Assembly: GCF_026168515.1 (NCBI RefSeq) | Contig: NZ_CP093443.1 | Location: 1,612,001-1,676,000, forward strand | Origin: Brevibacterium spongiae | GTDB taxonomy: Bacteria > Actinomycetota > Actinomycetes > Actinomycetales > Brevibacteriaceae | Length of the DNA stretch: 64,000 bases | Direction of reading: 5' to 3' | Shown: piece by piece, positions 54,193 to 63,584 of the stretch | Numbering within the stretch: position 1 is the stretch's first letter | Layout of the letters: the number at the start of each line of letters is the position of its first letter | The notes under the pieces: model-generated | Database searches by the model: none | Told to the model about the DNA's origin: nothing | Seen by the model: only the letters and a program-made list of their open reading frames with translations | Translations under genes and position numbers: made by a program

Positions 54193-54819
54193 TCAGGAAG
54201 CGTAACTGGACACTGCGTCCTCGTCGCCGCCGTATTGGGCGACGACGGTCGTGCGCCCGTCGTGGAGCTGATAGGTGAGACCGACGATGATGAGGCGGCC
54301 TTCCTCGACTGCGGTCTTGATGATCGTCGAGAGCTGCATGATCTTGTCGACCGTGTCCATGGTGTTCTGAGCGACGGTTTCGTTGACGGTGGTGCGATTG
54401 TTCTTTCGCGCTCGGGCCACCGTGGGCAGGATGCGCGAGACGACGTCGGAGATGAATCCCGGGGGAGTCTCTCCAGTGTCGTAGGCGTTGTAGGCCGCGG
54501 TCACGGCCCCGCAGCTGTCGTGGCCGAGCACGACGAGCAGGGGAGTGCCGAGCATTTCGACACCGTACTCAAGGGACCCGAGCGTGACGGGGTCGACGAC
54601 CTGGCCGGCGTTGCGCACGACGAACATGTCCCCGAGGCCGACATCGAAGATCATCTCGGCGGCGACGCGTGAGTCCGAGCACCCGAAGAGGGTGACGAAG
54701 GGCTTCTGATCACTCGACAGGGCTTCTCGTCGCGCTGTGTCCTGATTGGGATGCTGGGGGACGTCGTCGACGAAGCGCCGATTGCCCTCCAGAAGTTGAT
54801 TCCAGGCTTCATTGGGCAT
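54193..54819 (-). CDS. Beta-class carbonic anhydrase
   Basis: A 208-residue zinc enzyme that interconverts CO2 and bicarbonate, the latter a substrate for carboxylases such as the acyl-CoA carboxylase encoded at 41-43 kb. Zinc ligands are Cys47, His100 and Cys103 ([20 protein letters not shown]), with the catalytic Asp49-Arg51 pair. [24 protein letters not shown] is family sequence. It lies upstream of fumC on the same strand and may be co-transcribed. Confidence 0.93.
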   Translation of the reverse strand: MPNEAWNQLLEGNRRFVDDVPQHPNQDTARREALSSDQKPFVTLFGCSDSRVAAEMIFDVGLGDMFVVRNAGQVVDPVTLGSLEYGVEMLGTPLLVVLGHDSCGAVTAAYNAYDTGETPPGFISDVVSRILPTVARARKNNRTTVNETVAQNTMDTVDKIMQLSTIIKTAVEEGRLIIVGLTYQLHDGRTTVVAQYGGDEDAVSSYAS

Positions 54820-54888
54820 CGCTTTCGCACCTGCTTCCGTTGTCGAGATGGTTTCGTCGCACCCGGGGCCGGGTCCGGCAGGGGGAGA

Positions 54889-56013
54889 TCAGATGAGCCC
54901 GCGCCTTGCCGCTTCCTCAGCGGCCTCCACATAGGAGTGGGTCTTTGCAGCCTGATGCTCGGCGAAGACCTGTCGGACGGTGCCCGACTTCGATCGCATG
55001 ACAAGGGAGTGAGTGGTGACGTGTCCGCCTTGGAATTTCACTCCGTCGAGCAGGTCGCCGTTGGTGATGCCGGTGGCGACGAAGTAGCTGTTGTCGCCGG
55101 TGACGAGGTCATCGGTGTTGAGCACCTGGTTGACGTCGAGCCCGGCTGCGGCAGCGGCTTTCCGCTCGGAGTCATCCTGCGGCCACAGGCGGCCCTGGAT
55201 GACTCCGCCCAGCGCCTTGATCGCGCATGCTGTGATGATGCCTTCCGGGGTGCCGCCGATGCCCATGAGCATATCGACTCCGGTGCCGGGGCGGCAGGCA
55301 GCGATGGCTCCGGCGACGTCTCCGTCGGTGATCAGCTGGATGCGGGCTCCGGCAGCTCGGATCTCGTCGATCATCTGCTGGTGCCGGGGGCGGTCGAGGA
55401 TCATCACCGTCACCGAGGCGGGATCCTTCGTTCCCTTCGCCTTGGCGACCCGGCGGATGTTCTCGGCGATCGGCAGCCGCAGATCCACAGCATCGGCGGC
55501 CTCGGGACCGGTGACGAGCTTCTCCATGTAGAACACGGCGGAGGGGTCGTACATGGCGCCGTCCTCGGTGACCGCCATGACCGAGATCGCGTTGGGCATT
55601 CCGAGAGCGGTCAAACGGGTGCCGTCGATGGGGTCGACGGCGACGTCGCAGTGCGGGCCGGTGCCGTCTCCGACCTGTTCGCCGTTGAACAGCATCGGTG
55701 CTTCGTCCTTCTCTCCTTCGCCGATGACGACGGTGCCGGCCATACGGACGGTGGAGATGACATTGCGCATGGCGGCCACGGCCGCTCCGTCGGCGGCGTT
55801 CTTATCGCCGCGGCCGACCCAGGGAGCCGCGGCGATGGCCGCAGCCTCGGTGACTCGGACGAGTTCGAGGGCGAGGTTGCGGTCGGGAGCATCCTCGCTG
55901 ACCTGTGCCTTCTGCGACCAGGAGTCGGTCACAGCAACCGGGGGAGTCTCCTCGTCGACTCGTCCCCGGTCATGGTGGGATTTCACGTCAACAGAATCTT
56001 TGGAGTCACTCAT
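54889..56013 (-). CDS. glpX: Class II fructose-1,6-bisphosphatase
   Basis: A 374-residue GlpX-type FBPase for gluconeogenesis, metal-dependent. Motifs include [30 protein letters not shown], the metal-binding [15 protein letters not shown] and [20 protein letters not shown]. The N-terminal ~35 residues are a non-conserved acidic tail. The ATG at 56013 was chosen because upstream sequence of the open frame (to 56967) overlaps the divergent DUF4245 gene and is not family-like. The true start could be a little inside. Confidence 0.94.
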   Translation of the reverse strand: MSDSKDSVDVKSHHDRGRVDEETPPVAVTDSWSQKAQVSEDAPDRNLALELVRVTEAAAIAAAPWVGRGDKNAADGAAVAAMRNVISTVRMAGTVVIGEGEKDEAPMLFNGEQVGDGTGPHCDVAVDPIDGTRLTALGMPNAISVMAVTEDGAMYDPSAVFYMEKLVTGPEAADAVDLRLPIAENIRRVAKAKGTKDPASVTVMILDRPRHQQMIDEIRAAGARIQLITDGDVAGAIAACRPGTGVDMLMGIGGTPEGIITACAIKALGGVIQGRLWPQDDSERKAAAAAGLDVNQVLNTDDLVTGDNSYFVATGITNGDLLDGVKFQGGHVTTHSLVMRSKSGTVRQVFAEHQAAKTHSYVEAAEEAARRGLI

Positions 56014-56211
56014 GCGTCCAATTGTGCCACCCCTGTGATCGGCGTCGCGACAGTGGCACCGTGTTGTGGTCGCGATCACTTCACGAAGCGGGAATTGGCT
56101 CTTCGCGCGCGGGACGAGGACAATGGCGATGTGAATGTCCGAAATGCTGCCGACGAGACGGGCGCCCGAACAGTCGCCGACGATGCGACGCGGGTCCCTG
56201 AGGGAGAGTCC

Positions 56212-56781
56212 ATGGCTGACGAGTCCGGAGTGATGCTGCCGGGTTCCCGGGAAGAGATGCGCTTCCTGCGCAGGAACTCGAACTGGGTCAACATGGTCAT
56301 CGCGATCCTCGCCTGTCTTGCGGTCGTGCTGGGAATTCTGTTCCTCGCGCCCCAGCCCGAAGTCGACGCCGATCGAGTCGTCGACTACCAGGGAATCGCC
56401 GAACAGTCGCAAGGCAACGCTGACTTCGATCTCATCGTGCCGCAGATTCCGCGCGGCTGGACGTCGAACGAAGCCAGCCTCGAGCGTTTCGAGGACTCCG
56501 AGTACACCTCGTGGTACATGTCGTTCATCGGTTCCGAGGACCAGTGGGTGAGCATCGAGCAGGCCCGAGCGAGTGAGAACTGGGCGAAGAAGAAGACCGA
56601 TGACGCCGTGGCCGCCGAAAAGGTCACCGTCGGGGGCGCCGACTTCCAGATCTACCGCACCGATGAGGCGAAGGAATTCTGGATCACCAACAAGGGCGAT
56701 GTCTATGTCGTCCTGACTGCGACCGCCGCGCCCGACACGGTCAACTCCTTCGCCGACCAGATCGCCGCACAGCTCAAGTGA
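56212..56781 (+). CDS. DUF4245 domain-containing membrane protein
   Basis: A 189-residue protein with one N-terminal membrane helix (about 25-45, [22 protein letters not shown]). An extracytoplasmic DUF4245 domain follows ([22 protein letters not shown] ... [10 protein letters not shown]). It matches the Rv1100 position beside glpX. Function unknown. The ATG at 56212 has GGGAGAG upstream; an upstream frame extension exists. A hairpin follows the stop. Confidence 0.85.
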   Translation: MADESGVMLPGSREEMRFLRRNSNWVNMVIAILACLAVVLGILFLAPQPEVDADRVVDYQGIAEQSQGNADFDLIVPQIPRGWTSNEASLERFEDSEYTSWYMSFIGSEDQWVSIEQARASENWAKKKTDDAVAAEKVTVGGADFQIYRTDEAKEFWITNKGDVYVVLTATAAPDTVNSFADQIAAQLK

Positions 56782-56856
56782 GGCGTCGGCTCGGCTAGCG
56801 TCGGGCCATACCGCCGGGACAGGTGTTGAGCCCCGCGCCCGTGCGCTCTGCCGGAG

Positions 56857-56897
56857 GGAAACCGCCAGTTGGTGCTCAATCGTCGGCGGCGGTTTCC
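56857..56897. terminator. Hairpin between the DUF4245 gene and xseB
   Basis: GGAAACCGCC at 56857-56866 pairs with GGCGGTTTCC at 56888-56897 around a 21-nt loop. It overlaps the 3' end of xseB and could end transcripts from both directions. Confidence 0.55.
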
Positions 56898-57112
56898 TTG
56901 CGCGCCTTGTCGAGCCGCTCCTTGGCCCCGTCGAGCCATGACTGGCAGCGATCGGCCAGCGCCTCACCGCGCTCCCACAGTCGCAGAGACTCTTCCAACG
57001 GCAGATTTCCCGTCTCGAGTCGTTTGACGGTCATGACGAGCTCTTCGCGAGCCTGCTCATAGCTGAGAGCGGTGATGTCGGGCTGATCCTGCTGTGTGGT
57101 CGGTTCGGTCAT
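56876..57112 (-). CDS. xseB: Exodeoxyribonuclease VII small subunit
   Basis: A 78-residue Xse[42 protein letters not shown] is the family's coiled helical hairpin. It binds the large subunit to form the single-strand-specific exonuclease VII. The ATG at 57112 has GAGGAG six bases upstream; an ATG five codons earlier would contain that ribosome-binding site and is less likely. It follows xseA by 108 bp on the same strand. Confidence 0.94.
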   Translation of the reverse strand: MTEPTTQQDQPDITALSYEQAREELVMTVKRLETGNLPLEESLRLWERGEALADRCQSWLDGAKERLDKARKETAADD

Positions 57113-57220
57113 CGGTGTCTCCTCCATAGAATCGGCGGATCGGTGGTGGTCTGTTGGGGTGGGCCCGAGACAGGTTCAGGGAACTGGGACCCTCCGGTGA
57201 GCCGTCGGTTCCCCGCGTCG

Positions 57221-58552
57221 TCAGCCCTCGGCGCCGTCGTCGGAATCCGGCGCTGCGTCTGGGGAATCGGCATCGGGGGCGACCTCGGTGACAGCGGCAT
57301 CGAAGCGGCCGTCGGCGACGCGCACATGCACCGTATCGCCGGTCTCGATTTCGGCAGCGCTGCGCACGGCCTGACCGGCATCTGTCTGCACAACGGCATA
57401 CCCGCGTTCGAGGGTGCGCAGGGGAGAGAGCGAACGAGCCTGTGAACGCAGATGGTGGATTTCGTTCTGCGCCTGATTGACCAGTCCGGTCGTCGCCTGC
57501 AGACTGCGGCGGCGGACCATCGCCAGTTCGTTCTCATGCGCAGTGATCAGCGTCTGCGGCTCGGCCAGCACCGGACGGGAGCGCACGGCGGTGAGCATCT
57601 CCTGCTCGCGGTCGAGGATGCGGTGGACGGCGGCCTCGAGCTCCGCCCGAGCGCGCAGCAGGTTCATGCCCTCCTCGGCGACATCGGGCACGATCCGCTT
57701 GGCCGCATCCGTCGGGGTCGAAGCGCGCATATCGGCGACTTCGTCGAGGATGGGACGGTCGGCTTCATGCCCGATCGCTGAGACCACCGGGGTCCGGGCT
57801 GCGGACACGGCGCGCACGAGAGCCTCGTTGGAGAACGGCAGAAGATCCTCCATGCTGCCGCCGCCGCGTGCGATGACGATGACGTCGATCTCCGGGTCCT
57901 CGTCGAGTTCCGCGAGGTTCTTCATCACGCCGGGCACCGCGTCGGGGCCCTGGACCGCGCAATTGCGGATCTCGAACTCCGCGGCCGGCCACCGCAGATG
58001 CACATTGCGCACGACATCTTTCTGCGCGTCGGAGTCCCGACCGGTGATGAGTCCGATCCGGTTGGGCAGGAACGGCAGCCGCAGTTTGCGGGCGGGGTCG
58101 AAGAGTCCTTCCGCGGCCAGCTGCTTCTTCAGCCGCTCCAGACGGGCGAGGAGCTCCCCGAGGCCCACGGCGCGAATGTCGTTGGCGCGCATGGTCAGGC
58201 GTCCGGTCTTCGTCCAGAAGTCGGCTTTGAGATTGGCGACGACATGGCTGCCCTCGGTCAGCGGCGCACCCGTGCGGTCGAGGACGTTCTTCCAGATCTG
58301 AACCGGCAGGGACATCTCGACATCGGTGTCACGCAGAGTGAGGTAGCTGGCCTTGCCGCGGTGATTGAGCTCGACGACCTGACCTTCGATCCACACGCTC
58401 GACATGCGGTCGATATAGGACTTCATCTTCGAGGAGAGAAGACTCAGCGGCCACGGGTTCTCCGCGGTGGTCTCCGCCGCGGTGGCCGCGAGCTCCTTCG
58501 GCTCGACGGTCTCGCCGAGCGTGCCGGGAGTGCCGGAAATTCGTTGCGCCAT
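57221..58552 (-). CDS. xseA: Exodeoxyribonuclease VII large subunit
   Basis: A 443-residue XseA. The N-terminal OB-fold (VWIEGQVVELNHRGKASYLTLRD-like region) binds DNA, followed by the catalytic domain with RIGLITGRDSDAQKDV, VIARGGGSMEDLLPFSNE and the SAIGHEADRPILDEVAD segment. A helical region follows, and the C-terminus carries LERGYAVVQ. An acidic tail ends the protein. The ATG at 58552 opens the likely protein; the frame continues eight codons upstream. It is divergent from ispH. Confidence 0.95.
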   Translation of the reverse strand: MAQRISGTPGTLGETVEPKELAATAAETTAENPWPLSLLSSKMKSYIDRMSSVWIEGQVVELNHRGKASYLTLRDTDVEMSLPVQIWKNVLDRTGAPLTEGSHVVANLKADFWTKTGRLTMRANDIRAVGLGELLARLERLKKQLAAEGLFDPARKLRLPFLPNRIGLITGRDSDAQKDVVRNVHLRWPAAEFEIRNCAVQGPDAVPGVMKNLAELDEDPEIDVIVIARGGGSMEDLLPFSNEALVRAVSAARTPVVSAIGHEADRPILDEVADMRASTPTDAAKRIVPDVAEEGMNLLRARAELEAAVHRILDREQEMLTAVRSRPVLAEPQTLITAHENELAMVRRRSLQATTGLVNQAQNEIHHLRSQARSLSPLRTLERGYAVVQTDAGQAVRSAAEIETGDTVHVRVADGRFDAAVTEVAPDADSPDAAPDSDDGAEG

Positions 58553-58632
58553 GGTAAGTCCCCTTCCGAACCCCAAGCCTAGCGAACGGCACGGACACAG
58601 CCCATTCCTGGCCGCGATCGGTGCCTCCGGCT

Positions 58633-58638
58633 TAGACT
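58633..58638 (+). promoter_or_regulatory. Candidate -10 element giving a leaderless ispH mRNA
   Basis: TAGACT ends six bases before the ispH GTG at 58645, and no Shine-Dalgarno sequence fits between them. Confidence 0.45.
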
Positions 58639-58644
58639 GTCAGA

Positions 58645-59661
58645 GTGACTGCCGTTTCCGTACCGACCCCGACGATTCCGCGCAGGCGTGTGCCCGCCAG
58701 CGAGATCCGCACTCCCGCAGGAGCTGAGCAGCGGGTGCTGCTCGCCGCTCCGCGAGGCTACTGTGCCGGGGTCGACCGAGCGGTCATCGCCGTCGAACGT
58801 GCCCTCGAACACTTCGGTGCCCCGATCTACGTGCGCAAGGAGATCGTGCACAATCGTCATGTCGTCGAGACCCTGTCCGAACGCGGCGCCGTCTTCGTCG
58901 ACGAGACCGACGAAGTGCCCGAGGGCGCACGAGTCGTATTCTCCGCGCACGGAGTCTCACCGACCGTCCACGCCGAGGCGGCCGAACGGTCCCTGTCCAC
59001 GATCGACGCCACGTGCCCCCTGGTGACGAAGGTGCACAAAGAAGCGGTCCGGTTCGCTCGCGACGGCTTTCGGATCCTGCTCGTCGGCCATGCCGGCCAC
59101 GAGGAAGTCGAAGGCACCATGGGAGAGGCCCCGGATGACATCACCCTGGTGCAGAGTCCCGAGGATGCGCGCACGGTCGAAGTGCCTGACGCCGAGAAGC
59201 TGGTGTGGATCTCCCAGACGACATTGAGTGTGGACGAGACGATGGAAACGGTCGAGATCCTGCGCGAACGCTTCCCGCACCTGAAGAACCCGCCCAGCGA
59301 TGACATCTGCTATGCCACCCAGAACCGGCAGGTCGCGGTGAAGAAGATCGCCCCCGAGGCGGACCTCGTCCTCGTCGTCGGTTCGGCGAACTCCTCGAAT
59401 TCTGTGCGCCTCGTCGAGGTCGCTCTCGAGCATGGGGCGAAGGCGGCCCACCGCGTCGACTTCGCGCGTGAGATCGACGAGACCTGGTTCCATGACGTCG
59501 CCACCGTCGGAGTCACCTCGGGTGCAAGCGTTCCGGACAACCTCGTCCAGGACGTTCTCGGGCTCCTGGCCGACTACGGTTTCGGTGCGGTCGACGAGGT
59601 CGTCACCGCCGAAGAGGACCTCATCTTCTCCCTGCCGAAGGAACTGCGTAAGCTCAGCTGA
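58645..59661 (+). CDS. ispH: 4-hydroxy-3-methylbut-2-enyl diphosphate reductase
   Basis: A 338-residue [4Fe-4S] enzyme, the last step of the MEP pathway, making IPP and DMAPP for isoprenoids. The cluster ligands are Cys40 ([12 protein letters not shown]), Cys124 ([11 protein letters not shown]) and Cys222 ([11 protein letters not shown]). His-containing [15 protein letters not shown] and the [12 protein letters not shown] segment are family motifs. The first ~28 residues are a non-conserved tail. GTG start with no ribosome-binding site but a -10-like TAGACT six bases upstream. Confidence 0.96.
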   Translation: MTAVSVPTPTIPRRRVPASEIRTPAGAEQRVLLAAPRGYCAGVDRAVIAVERALEHFGAPIYVRKEIVHNRHVVETLSERGAVFVDETDEVPEGARVVFSAHGVSPTVHAEAAERSLSTIDATCPLVTKVHKEAVRFARDGFRILLVGHAGHEEVEGTMGEAPDDITLVQSPEDARTVEVPDAEKLVWISQTTLSVDETMETVEILRERFPHLKNPPSDDICYATQNRQVAVKKIAPEADLVLVVGSANSSNSVRLVEVALEHGAKAAHRVDFAREIDETWFHDVATVGVTSGASVPDNLVQDVLGLLADYGFGAVDEVVTAEEDLIFSLPKELRKLS

Positions 59662-59734
59662 TCCAGTTGGTGCGTGAGCGAACCGCTGAGATGTGAGCGA
59701 TTCGTATCACCTCCGCTGAGGCCGGCCGCCGATC

Positions 59735-60931
59735 TCAGCTCGTTCCCGTCTGGCGATTGCGAATATCGGTCGGACCGCCGTCGTCGAAGCCCGCCGAGCG
59801 TCCGCGGGTGAGTTCCTCGGCACTGATGCCTCTTGCACGCCTATCGAGTTCGGCGACAGCGTCAAGTTCATCGGCGACGATTCCCGTCGACGGGAACTTC
59901 CTGGCGGTGACGAGGAACCGGGATTCCAAGGACGAGACGAACCTGTTGTAGTCCTCCACCGACCGATCGAGGCTCGCCCCCATCCGCGACACATGACTCA
60001 CGAGCGTGCCGATGCGCTCGTACAGCTCAGTGCCCAGTCGCAGCACCTCAGCAGCAGAGGTCGACATATCGGCCTGTCTCCAATTGAGGGCCACGGTCTT
60101 GAGCAGCACCAGCAGCGTCGCCGGGGACGCAAGGACCACGTTCTTCCCCAGAGCATGATCGATCATCTTCGGGTAGCTCGCGGCGGCCGAGGAGAGCAGG
60201 CCATCGGTGGGCACGAAGCAGACGACGAAATCGGGGGAGGAGTCGAAGGACTTCCAATACTCCTTCGACGCCAGCGCATCGACATGTCGCAGCAGCGCTC
60301 GGGCATGGTCGTGACCGTCCGAGTCACTGCCGGTCGCCTCGGCGGATTCTGCGTTCATGCGCGCAGACAGAGGCGTCTTCGCATCGATGACAATCGTGCC
60401 GCCGCCGGGCAGGTGGACGACCATGTCGGGGCGGTGGCGCTGGCCGTCCCGGTTCGCACTGACCTGGGTGTCGAAGTCGACGTGGGGGAGGAGCCCCGCA
60501 TATTCGACGATGCGCTTGAGCTGGACCTCGCCCCAGTCGCCGCGGTGAGTCGTCGAGTTCAGGGCGTTGGCCAAGGACCCGGTCGATTCCTGGAGGCGGA
60601 GGTTCTGCTGGCTGAGATGGCCGATCTGCGAGTTCAGTCGAGTGATCTGCTGGACCTGTGTGCGGTCTTGAGCATGGAGATTCTCCTGCAGGTTCTTCAC
60701 GCTTGCGGCCAATGGGCCGATGGCTGCGGTGATCTCACCGGCCATCTGCGCATCTGCTTCGAGGTCCTCCGTCCGTTCGGACAGGATGCGCGAGGTCGTC
60801 TCCGCTCGAGTGAGCCTCTCGAGATAGCGGGAACGGGTGAGCGAGCGTCCGAGGAGGAACCCGAGGACGGTGGCGAGGACGATCGCCACGACGAAGGCGA
60901 TGATGACTGCGGATGCGGGGAAAGCATTCAT
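59735..60931 (-). CDS. rmuC: DNA recombination protein RmuC
   Basis: A 398-residue RmuC with an N-terminal membrane helix (about 8-28, VIIAFVVAIVLATVLGFLLG), a coiled-coil region (about 35-125) and the RmuC nuclease-like domain. That domain includes RGDWGEVQLKRIVEYAGL, RPDMVVHLPGGGTIVIDAKTPL, FVVCFVPTDGLLSSAA and ASPATLLVLLKTVALNWRQ. RmuC limits DNA rearrangements at repeats. Convergent with ispH and divergent from ychF. Confidence 0.94.
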   Translation of the reverse strand: MNAFPASAVIIAFVVAIVLATVLGFLLGRSLTRSRYLERLTRAETTSRILSERTEDLEADAQMAGEITAAIGPLAASVKNLQENLHAQDRTQVQQITRLNSQIGHLSQQNLRLQESTGSLANALNSTTHRGDWGEVQLKRIVEYAGLLPHVDFDTQVSANRDGQRHRPDMVVHLPGGGTIVIDAKTPLSARMNAESAEATGSDSDGHDHARALLRHVDALASKEYWKSFDSSPDFVVCFVPTDGLLSSAAASYPKMIDHALGKNVVLASPATLLVLLKTVALNWRQADMSTSAAEVLRLGTELYERIGTLVSHVSRMGASLDRSVEDYNRFVSSLESRFLVTARKFPSTGIVADELDAVAELDRRARGISAEELTRGRSAGFDDGGPTDIRNRQTGTS

Positions 60932-60989
60932 GACTCCAGGGTGACAGAGGGCACGGACACGAGAATTCGAGGACCACCTCGGCGACGGC

Positions 60990-60995
60990 TAGACT
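60990..60995 (+). promoter_or_regulatory. Candidate -10 element of ychF
   Basis: TAGACT ends eight bases before the ychF GTG at 61004, with no clear Shine-Dalgarno in between. Confidence 0.4.
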
Positions 60996-61003
60996 TGGGT
61001 ACC

Positions 61004-62089
61004 GTGGCTTTGACTATCGGAATCGTGGGACTGCCCAATGTCGGCAAGTCGACCATGTTTAACGCACTGACCAAGAACCAAGTTCTCGCGGCGAACTACC
61101 CGTTCGCGACGATCGAACCGAACGTGGGCGTGGTCCCGCTGCCGGACGCCCGGCTGACGCGGTTGGCGGAGATCTTCGGCTCCGAGCGGATCCTCAACGC
61201 CACCGTGGACTTCGTCGATATTGCCGGAATCGTCCGCGGCGCCTCCGAAGGTGAGGGCCTGGGCAACCAGTTCCTGGCCAATATCCGCGAAGCCGACGCG
61301 ATCTGCCAGGTGATCCGTGGATTCGTCGATGACGATGTCGTCCACGTCGACGGCGAGATCAGCCCGGCCGATGACATCGACACGATCAACACCGAACTCA
61401 TCCTCGCCGACCTCCAGACCTTGGAGAAAGCACGGCCCAGGATCGAGAAGGAAGTCAAAGGCAAGCGCGCTCCCGCCGAACAGCTGACCGCGATCGACGC
61501 CGCCACCGAGATCCTCGAAGGCGGCAAGACGCTGTACCAGGCGATGCAGGCCGACAAGTTCGACGTCAGCGACCTGCGTGAGCTGCAGCTCATGACTGTC
61601 AAGCCCTTCCTCTACGTGTTCAACGTCGACGACGACGTGCTCGCCGATGAAGGCAAGAAGGACGAGATGCGGGCCCTCGTGGCGCCGGTCGAGGCGATCT
61701 TCCTCGACGCGAAGTTCGAATCCGAACTCGCCGAACTCGACGAGGACGAAGCCCGGGAGATGCTCGAATCGACCGGCCAGGAGGAGAGCGGACTCGACCA
61801 GCTCGCCCGAGTCGGCTTCGACACCCTCGGCCTGCAGACCTACCTGACCGCGGGGCCGAAGGAATCGCGTGCGTGGACGATCCCGAAGGGAGCCACCGCC
61901 CCCGAGGCGGCCGGAGTCATCCATACCGACTTCCAGAAGGGCTTCATCAAGGCCGAGATCGTGTCCTTCGATGATCTCGATGCGAACGGTTCGATGGCTG
62001 CCGCGAAGTCCGCCGGCAAGGTCCGGATGGAAGGCAAAGACTACATCATGGTCGATGGTGACGTGGTGGAGTTCCGATTTAACGTCTAG
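61004..62089 (+). CDS. ychF: Redox-regulated ATPase YchF (Obg-like)
   Basis: A 361-residue P-loop ATPase of the Obg/YchF family that associates with ribosomes and affects stress responses. G1 is GIVGLPNVGKSTMFNALT, DFVDIAGIVRGASEGEGLGNQFL is G3, the coiled-coil region follows, and the C-terminal TGS domain ends YIMVDGDVVEFRFNV. The GTG start lacks a clear ribosome-binding site. The final VEFRFNV coding sequence is repeated at 63561-63584, on the far side of a small accessory islet, implying insertion at this gene end that preserved the protein. Confidence 0.97.
   Translation: MALTIGIVGLPNVGKSTMFNALTKNQVLAANYPFATIEPNVGVVPLPDARLTRLAEIFGSERILNATVDFVDIAGIVRGASEGEGLGNQFLANIREADAICQVIRGFVDDDVVHVDGEISPADDIDTINTELILADLQTLEKARPRIEKEVKGKRAPAEQLTAIDAATEILEGGKTLYQAMQADKFDVSDLRELQLMTVKPFLYVFNVDDDVLADEGKKDEMRALVAPVEAIFLDAKFESELAELDEDEAREMLESTGQEESGLDQLARVGFDTLGLQTYLTAGPKESRAWTIPKGATAPEAAGVIHTDFQKGFIKAEIVSFDDLDANGSMAAAKSAGKVRMEGKDYIMVDGDVVEFRFNV
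62066..62085 (+). repeat. ychF 3'-end repeat, proximal copy (attL-like)
   Basis: GTGGAGTTCCG followed by ATTTAACGT encodes VEFRFNV at the end of ychF. It matches 63561-63580 at 18 of 20 positions. Both copies encode the same amino acids. Confidence 0.7.
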
Positions 62090-62129
62090 CGTTATTGGCG
62101 CGGCGCGTTAAGCGTGGCATGCTTTAAAT

Positions 62130-62411
62130 GTGATCAGGTCCTTTGCTGACAAGGCGACCGAGCGGCTATGGCACCGCGACAAGGTGCCGTCGATCGATCC
62201 CTGTGTTCAGAAGGCCGCCATCCGAAAGCTGGCGCAGATTCACGCTGCTAGGTTCATTGACTCCTTGCGTGTGCCTCCCGGAAATTGGTTGGAGCTGCTC
62301 AAGGGTGACCGTACGGGGCAGCACAGTATCCGTGTGAACGATCAGTGGCGGATCTGTTTCACCTGGACAGAAGGAGGTGCAGAAGATGTCGAACTCGTCG
62401 ACTACCACTGA
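62130..62411 (+). CDS. higB: HigB/RelE-type toxin
   Basis: A 93-residue RelE/ParE-superfamily toxin of the plasmid-maintenance killer (HigB) type: SFADKATERLWHRDKV, a KLAQIHAARFIDSLRVPPGN helix, and HSIRVNDQWRICFTWTEGGAEDVELVDYH, with the basic/aromatic residues used for ribosome-dependent mRNA cleavage. The start is a GTG without an obvious ribosome-binding site. The toxin-first order and the 26-bp overlap with the next gene are typical of higBA. Confidence 0.92.
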   Translation: MIRSFADKATERLWHRDKVPSIDPCVQKAAIRKLAQIHAARFIDSLRVPPGNWLELLKGDRTGQHSIRVNDQWRICFTWTEGGAEDVELVDYH

Positions 62412-62691
62412 GCGGTGGGATCCAGTGCACCCGGGTGAGGTGCTCATGGAGGACTTCATCAAGGGCTTCGGGATCACTCAGAACAAGCTCGCGGTCTCGA
62501 TCGGCGTGCCGCCACGCCGCATCAATGAGATCGTGCACGGCAAGCGAGCGATCACGGCTGACACGGCTTTGCGTCTCGGGCGCTACTTCGGAATTGACCC
62601 TCAGTTCTGGCTCAACCTGCAGGCGCACTATGAGCTGGAACTCGCTGAAGATCGAGTGTCTGAGCAGATCGCCGCAATCACTCCGCTGTAG
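62386..62691 (+). CDS. higA: HigA-family antitoxin
   Basis: A 101-residue XRE-type DNA-binding antitoxin: HPGEVLMEDFIKGFGITQNKLAVSIGVPPRRINEIVHGKR is the HigA HTH, followed by ADTALRLGRYFGIDPQFWLNLQAHYELE. It neutralises HigB and autoregulates the operon. AGGAGG lies eight bases before the ATG at 62386; a GTG at 62377 is possible. It overlaps higB and is followed by a carbamoyltransferase-like gene after five bases. Confidence 0.93.
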   Translation: MSNSSTTTERWDPVHPGEVLMEDFIKGFGITQNKLAVSIGVPPRRINEIVHGKRAITADTALRLGRYFGIDPQFWLNLQAHYELELAEDRVSEQIAAITPL

Positions 62692-62696
62692 GTTGC

Positions 62697-63536
62697 GTGA
62701 GTGAGGATGCCGTCAACGGGCGGCACCTGCTCTCGCTGCGTGATTGGGATTCCAAGGAACTCAAAGAACTCTTTGCATTAACCGACCGATATGTGGCGGG
62801 GGTGGGCCCGCGATTCGACGCAGCGGCGGCTGTGTTCTTTCCGCCGTCGAGTCTGCGCACGCGCGTCTCCTTCGAGCGCGGTGCCAACCTCATGGGGATC
62901 CAGCCGATTGCGTTTCCGCCTGAGTCTCTCGACAAGGCAGAAGACCTAGCGGACGTCGCGGGGTATCTCGCGCAATGGGTCGACCTCGTCGTCGTGCGGC
63001 ATCCTGACATCGGAGTGCTGGAGGGGCTGGCATCAGGGGATGCGTTGCCAGTCATCAACGCGATGACGAACGTGAACCATCCGTGCGAAGTGATTTCGGA
63101 TCTCTACGCGCTCTCGCGCGATGCCGACATCGCGCAGTTGCGGTACCTGTTCGTGGGCGCTGATGGAAACATCGCCAGAGCGTGGTGGGAGGCCGCCCAG
63201 GCATTCGGCCTCGACATAAGGCAGAGTTGCCCACCTGATTTGCGCGTCCCCGGCATGCTCTGGGAGGAGAGCCTGCGCAGTGCCATGCTGACTGCCGACG
63301 TGGTGATCACGGATGGTCCCGGTCCCCACGCCGAGGCGCTCGTTCCGTATCGTGTGACAGCCGAACTGCTCGATACCGCTCCACGAGGAGTGCGATTGGT
63401 GCCTTGCCCTCCGTTCATTCGAGGGCGAGAGGTCAGTCCGGATGCCGTGGTGCACAGCGCCTTTGTCGGCTACGAGTTCAAGCGTTTTCTCCTGCCTGTT
63501 CAACAGGCAGTGATGGCTCGAGCGTTGGTTGACTGA
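62697..63536 (+). CDS. Aspartate/ornithine carbamoyltransferase-like protein
   Basis: A 279-residue member of the ATCase/OTCase superfamily, shorter than the usual 300-330. The carbamoyl-phosphate-binding motif PSSLRTRVSFERGANL and the VNHPCEVISDLYAL segment (in place of HPTQ...D) are visible. The second-substrate loop reads FVGADGNIARAWWEAAQAFG, VPCPPFIRGREVSPD, and does not match either ornithine or aspartate specificity clearly. It starts with a GTG five bases after higA, in the same islet, so it is a cargo gene. Lower GC than the neighbours suggests transfer. Substrate unknown. Confidence 0.8.
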   Translation: MSEDAVNGRHLLSLRDWDSKELKELFALTDRYVAGVGPRFDAAAAVFFPPSSLRTRVSFERGANLMGIQPIAFPPESLDKAEDLADVAGYLAQWVDLVVVRHPDIGVLEGLASGDALPVINAMTNVNHPCEVISDLYALSRDADIAQLRYLFVGADGNIARAWWEAAQAFGLDIRQSCPPDLRVPGMLWEESLRSAMLTADVVITDGPGPHAEALVPYRVTAELLDTAPRGVRLVPCPPFIRGREVSPDAVVHSAFVGYEFKRFLLPVQQAVMARALVD

Positions 63537-63560
63537 GATGGTCCTACGTGACGGAACGTT

Positions 63561-63580
63561 GTGGAGTTCCGCTTCAACGT
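63561..63580 (+). repeat. ychF 3'-end repeat, distal copy (attR-like)
   Basis: GTGGAGTTCCGCTTCAACGT, followed by GTG TGA, reads VEFRFNV-stop in one frame, the same ending as ychF. It has no open frame before it that continues ychF, so it is the displaced original gene end. Confidence 0.7.
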
Positions 63581-63584
63581 GTGA

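Noticed and set aside
54751..56211. Plus-strand frame leading into the DUF4245 gene
   Set aside because: The first 487 codons are antisense to the carbonic anhydrase gene and glpX; only 56212-56781 shows a membrane helix and family sequence with a ribosome-binding site.
59993..61003. Upstream extension of ychF
   Set aside because: Antisense to rmuC; YchF proteins begin at the GIVGLPNVGKS region, matching the GTG at 61004.
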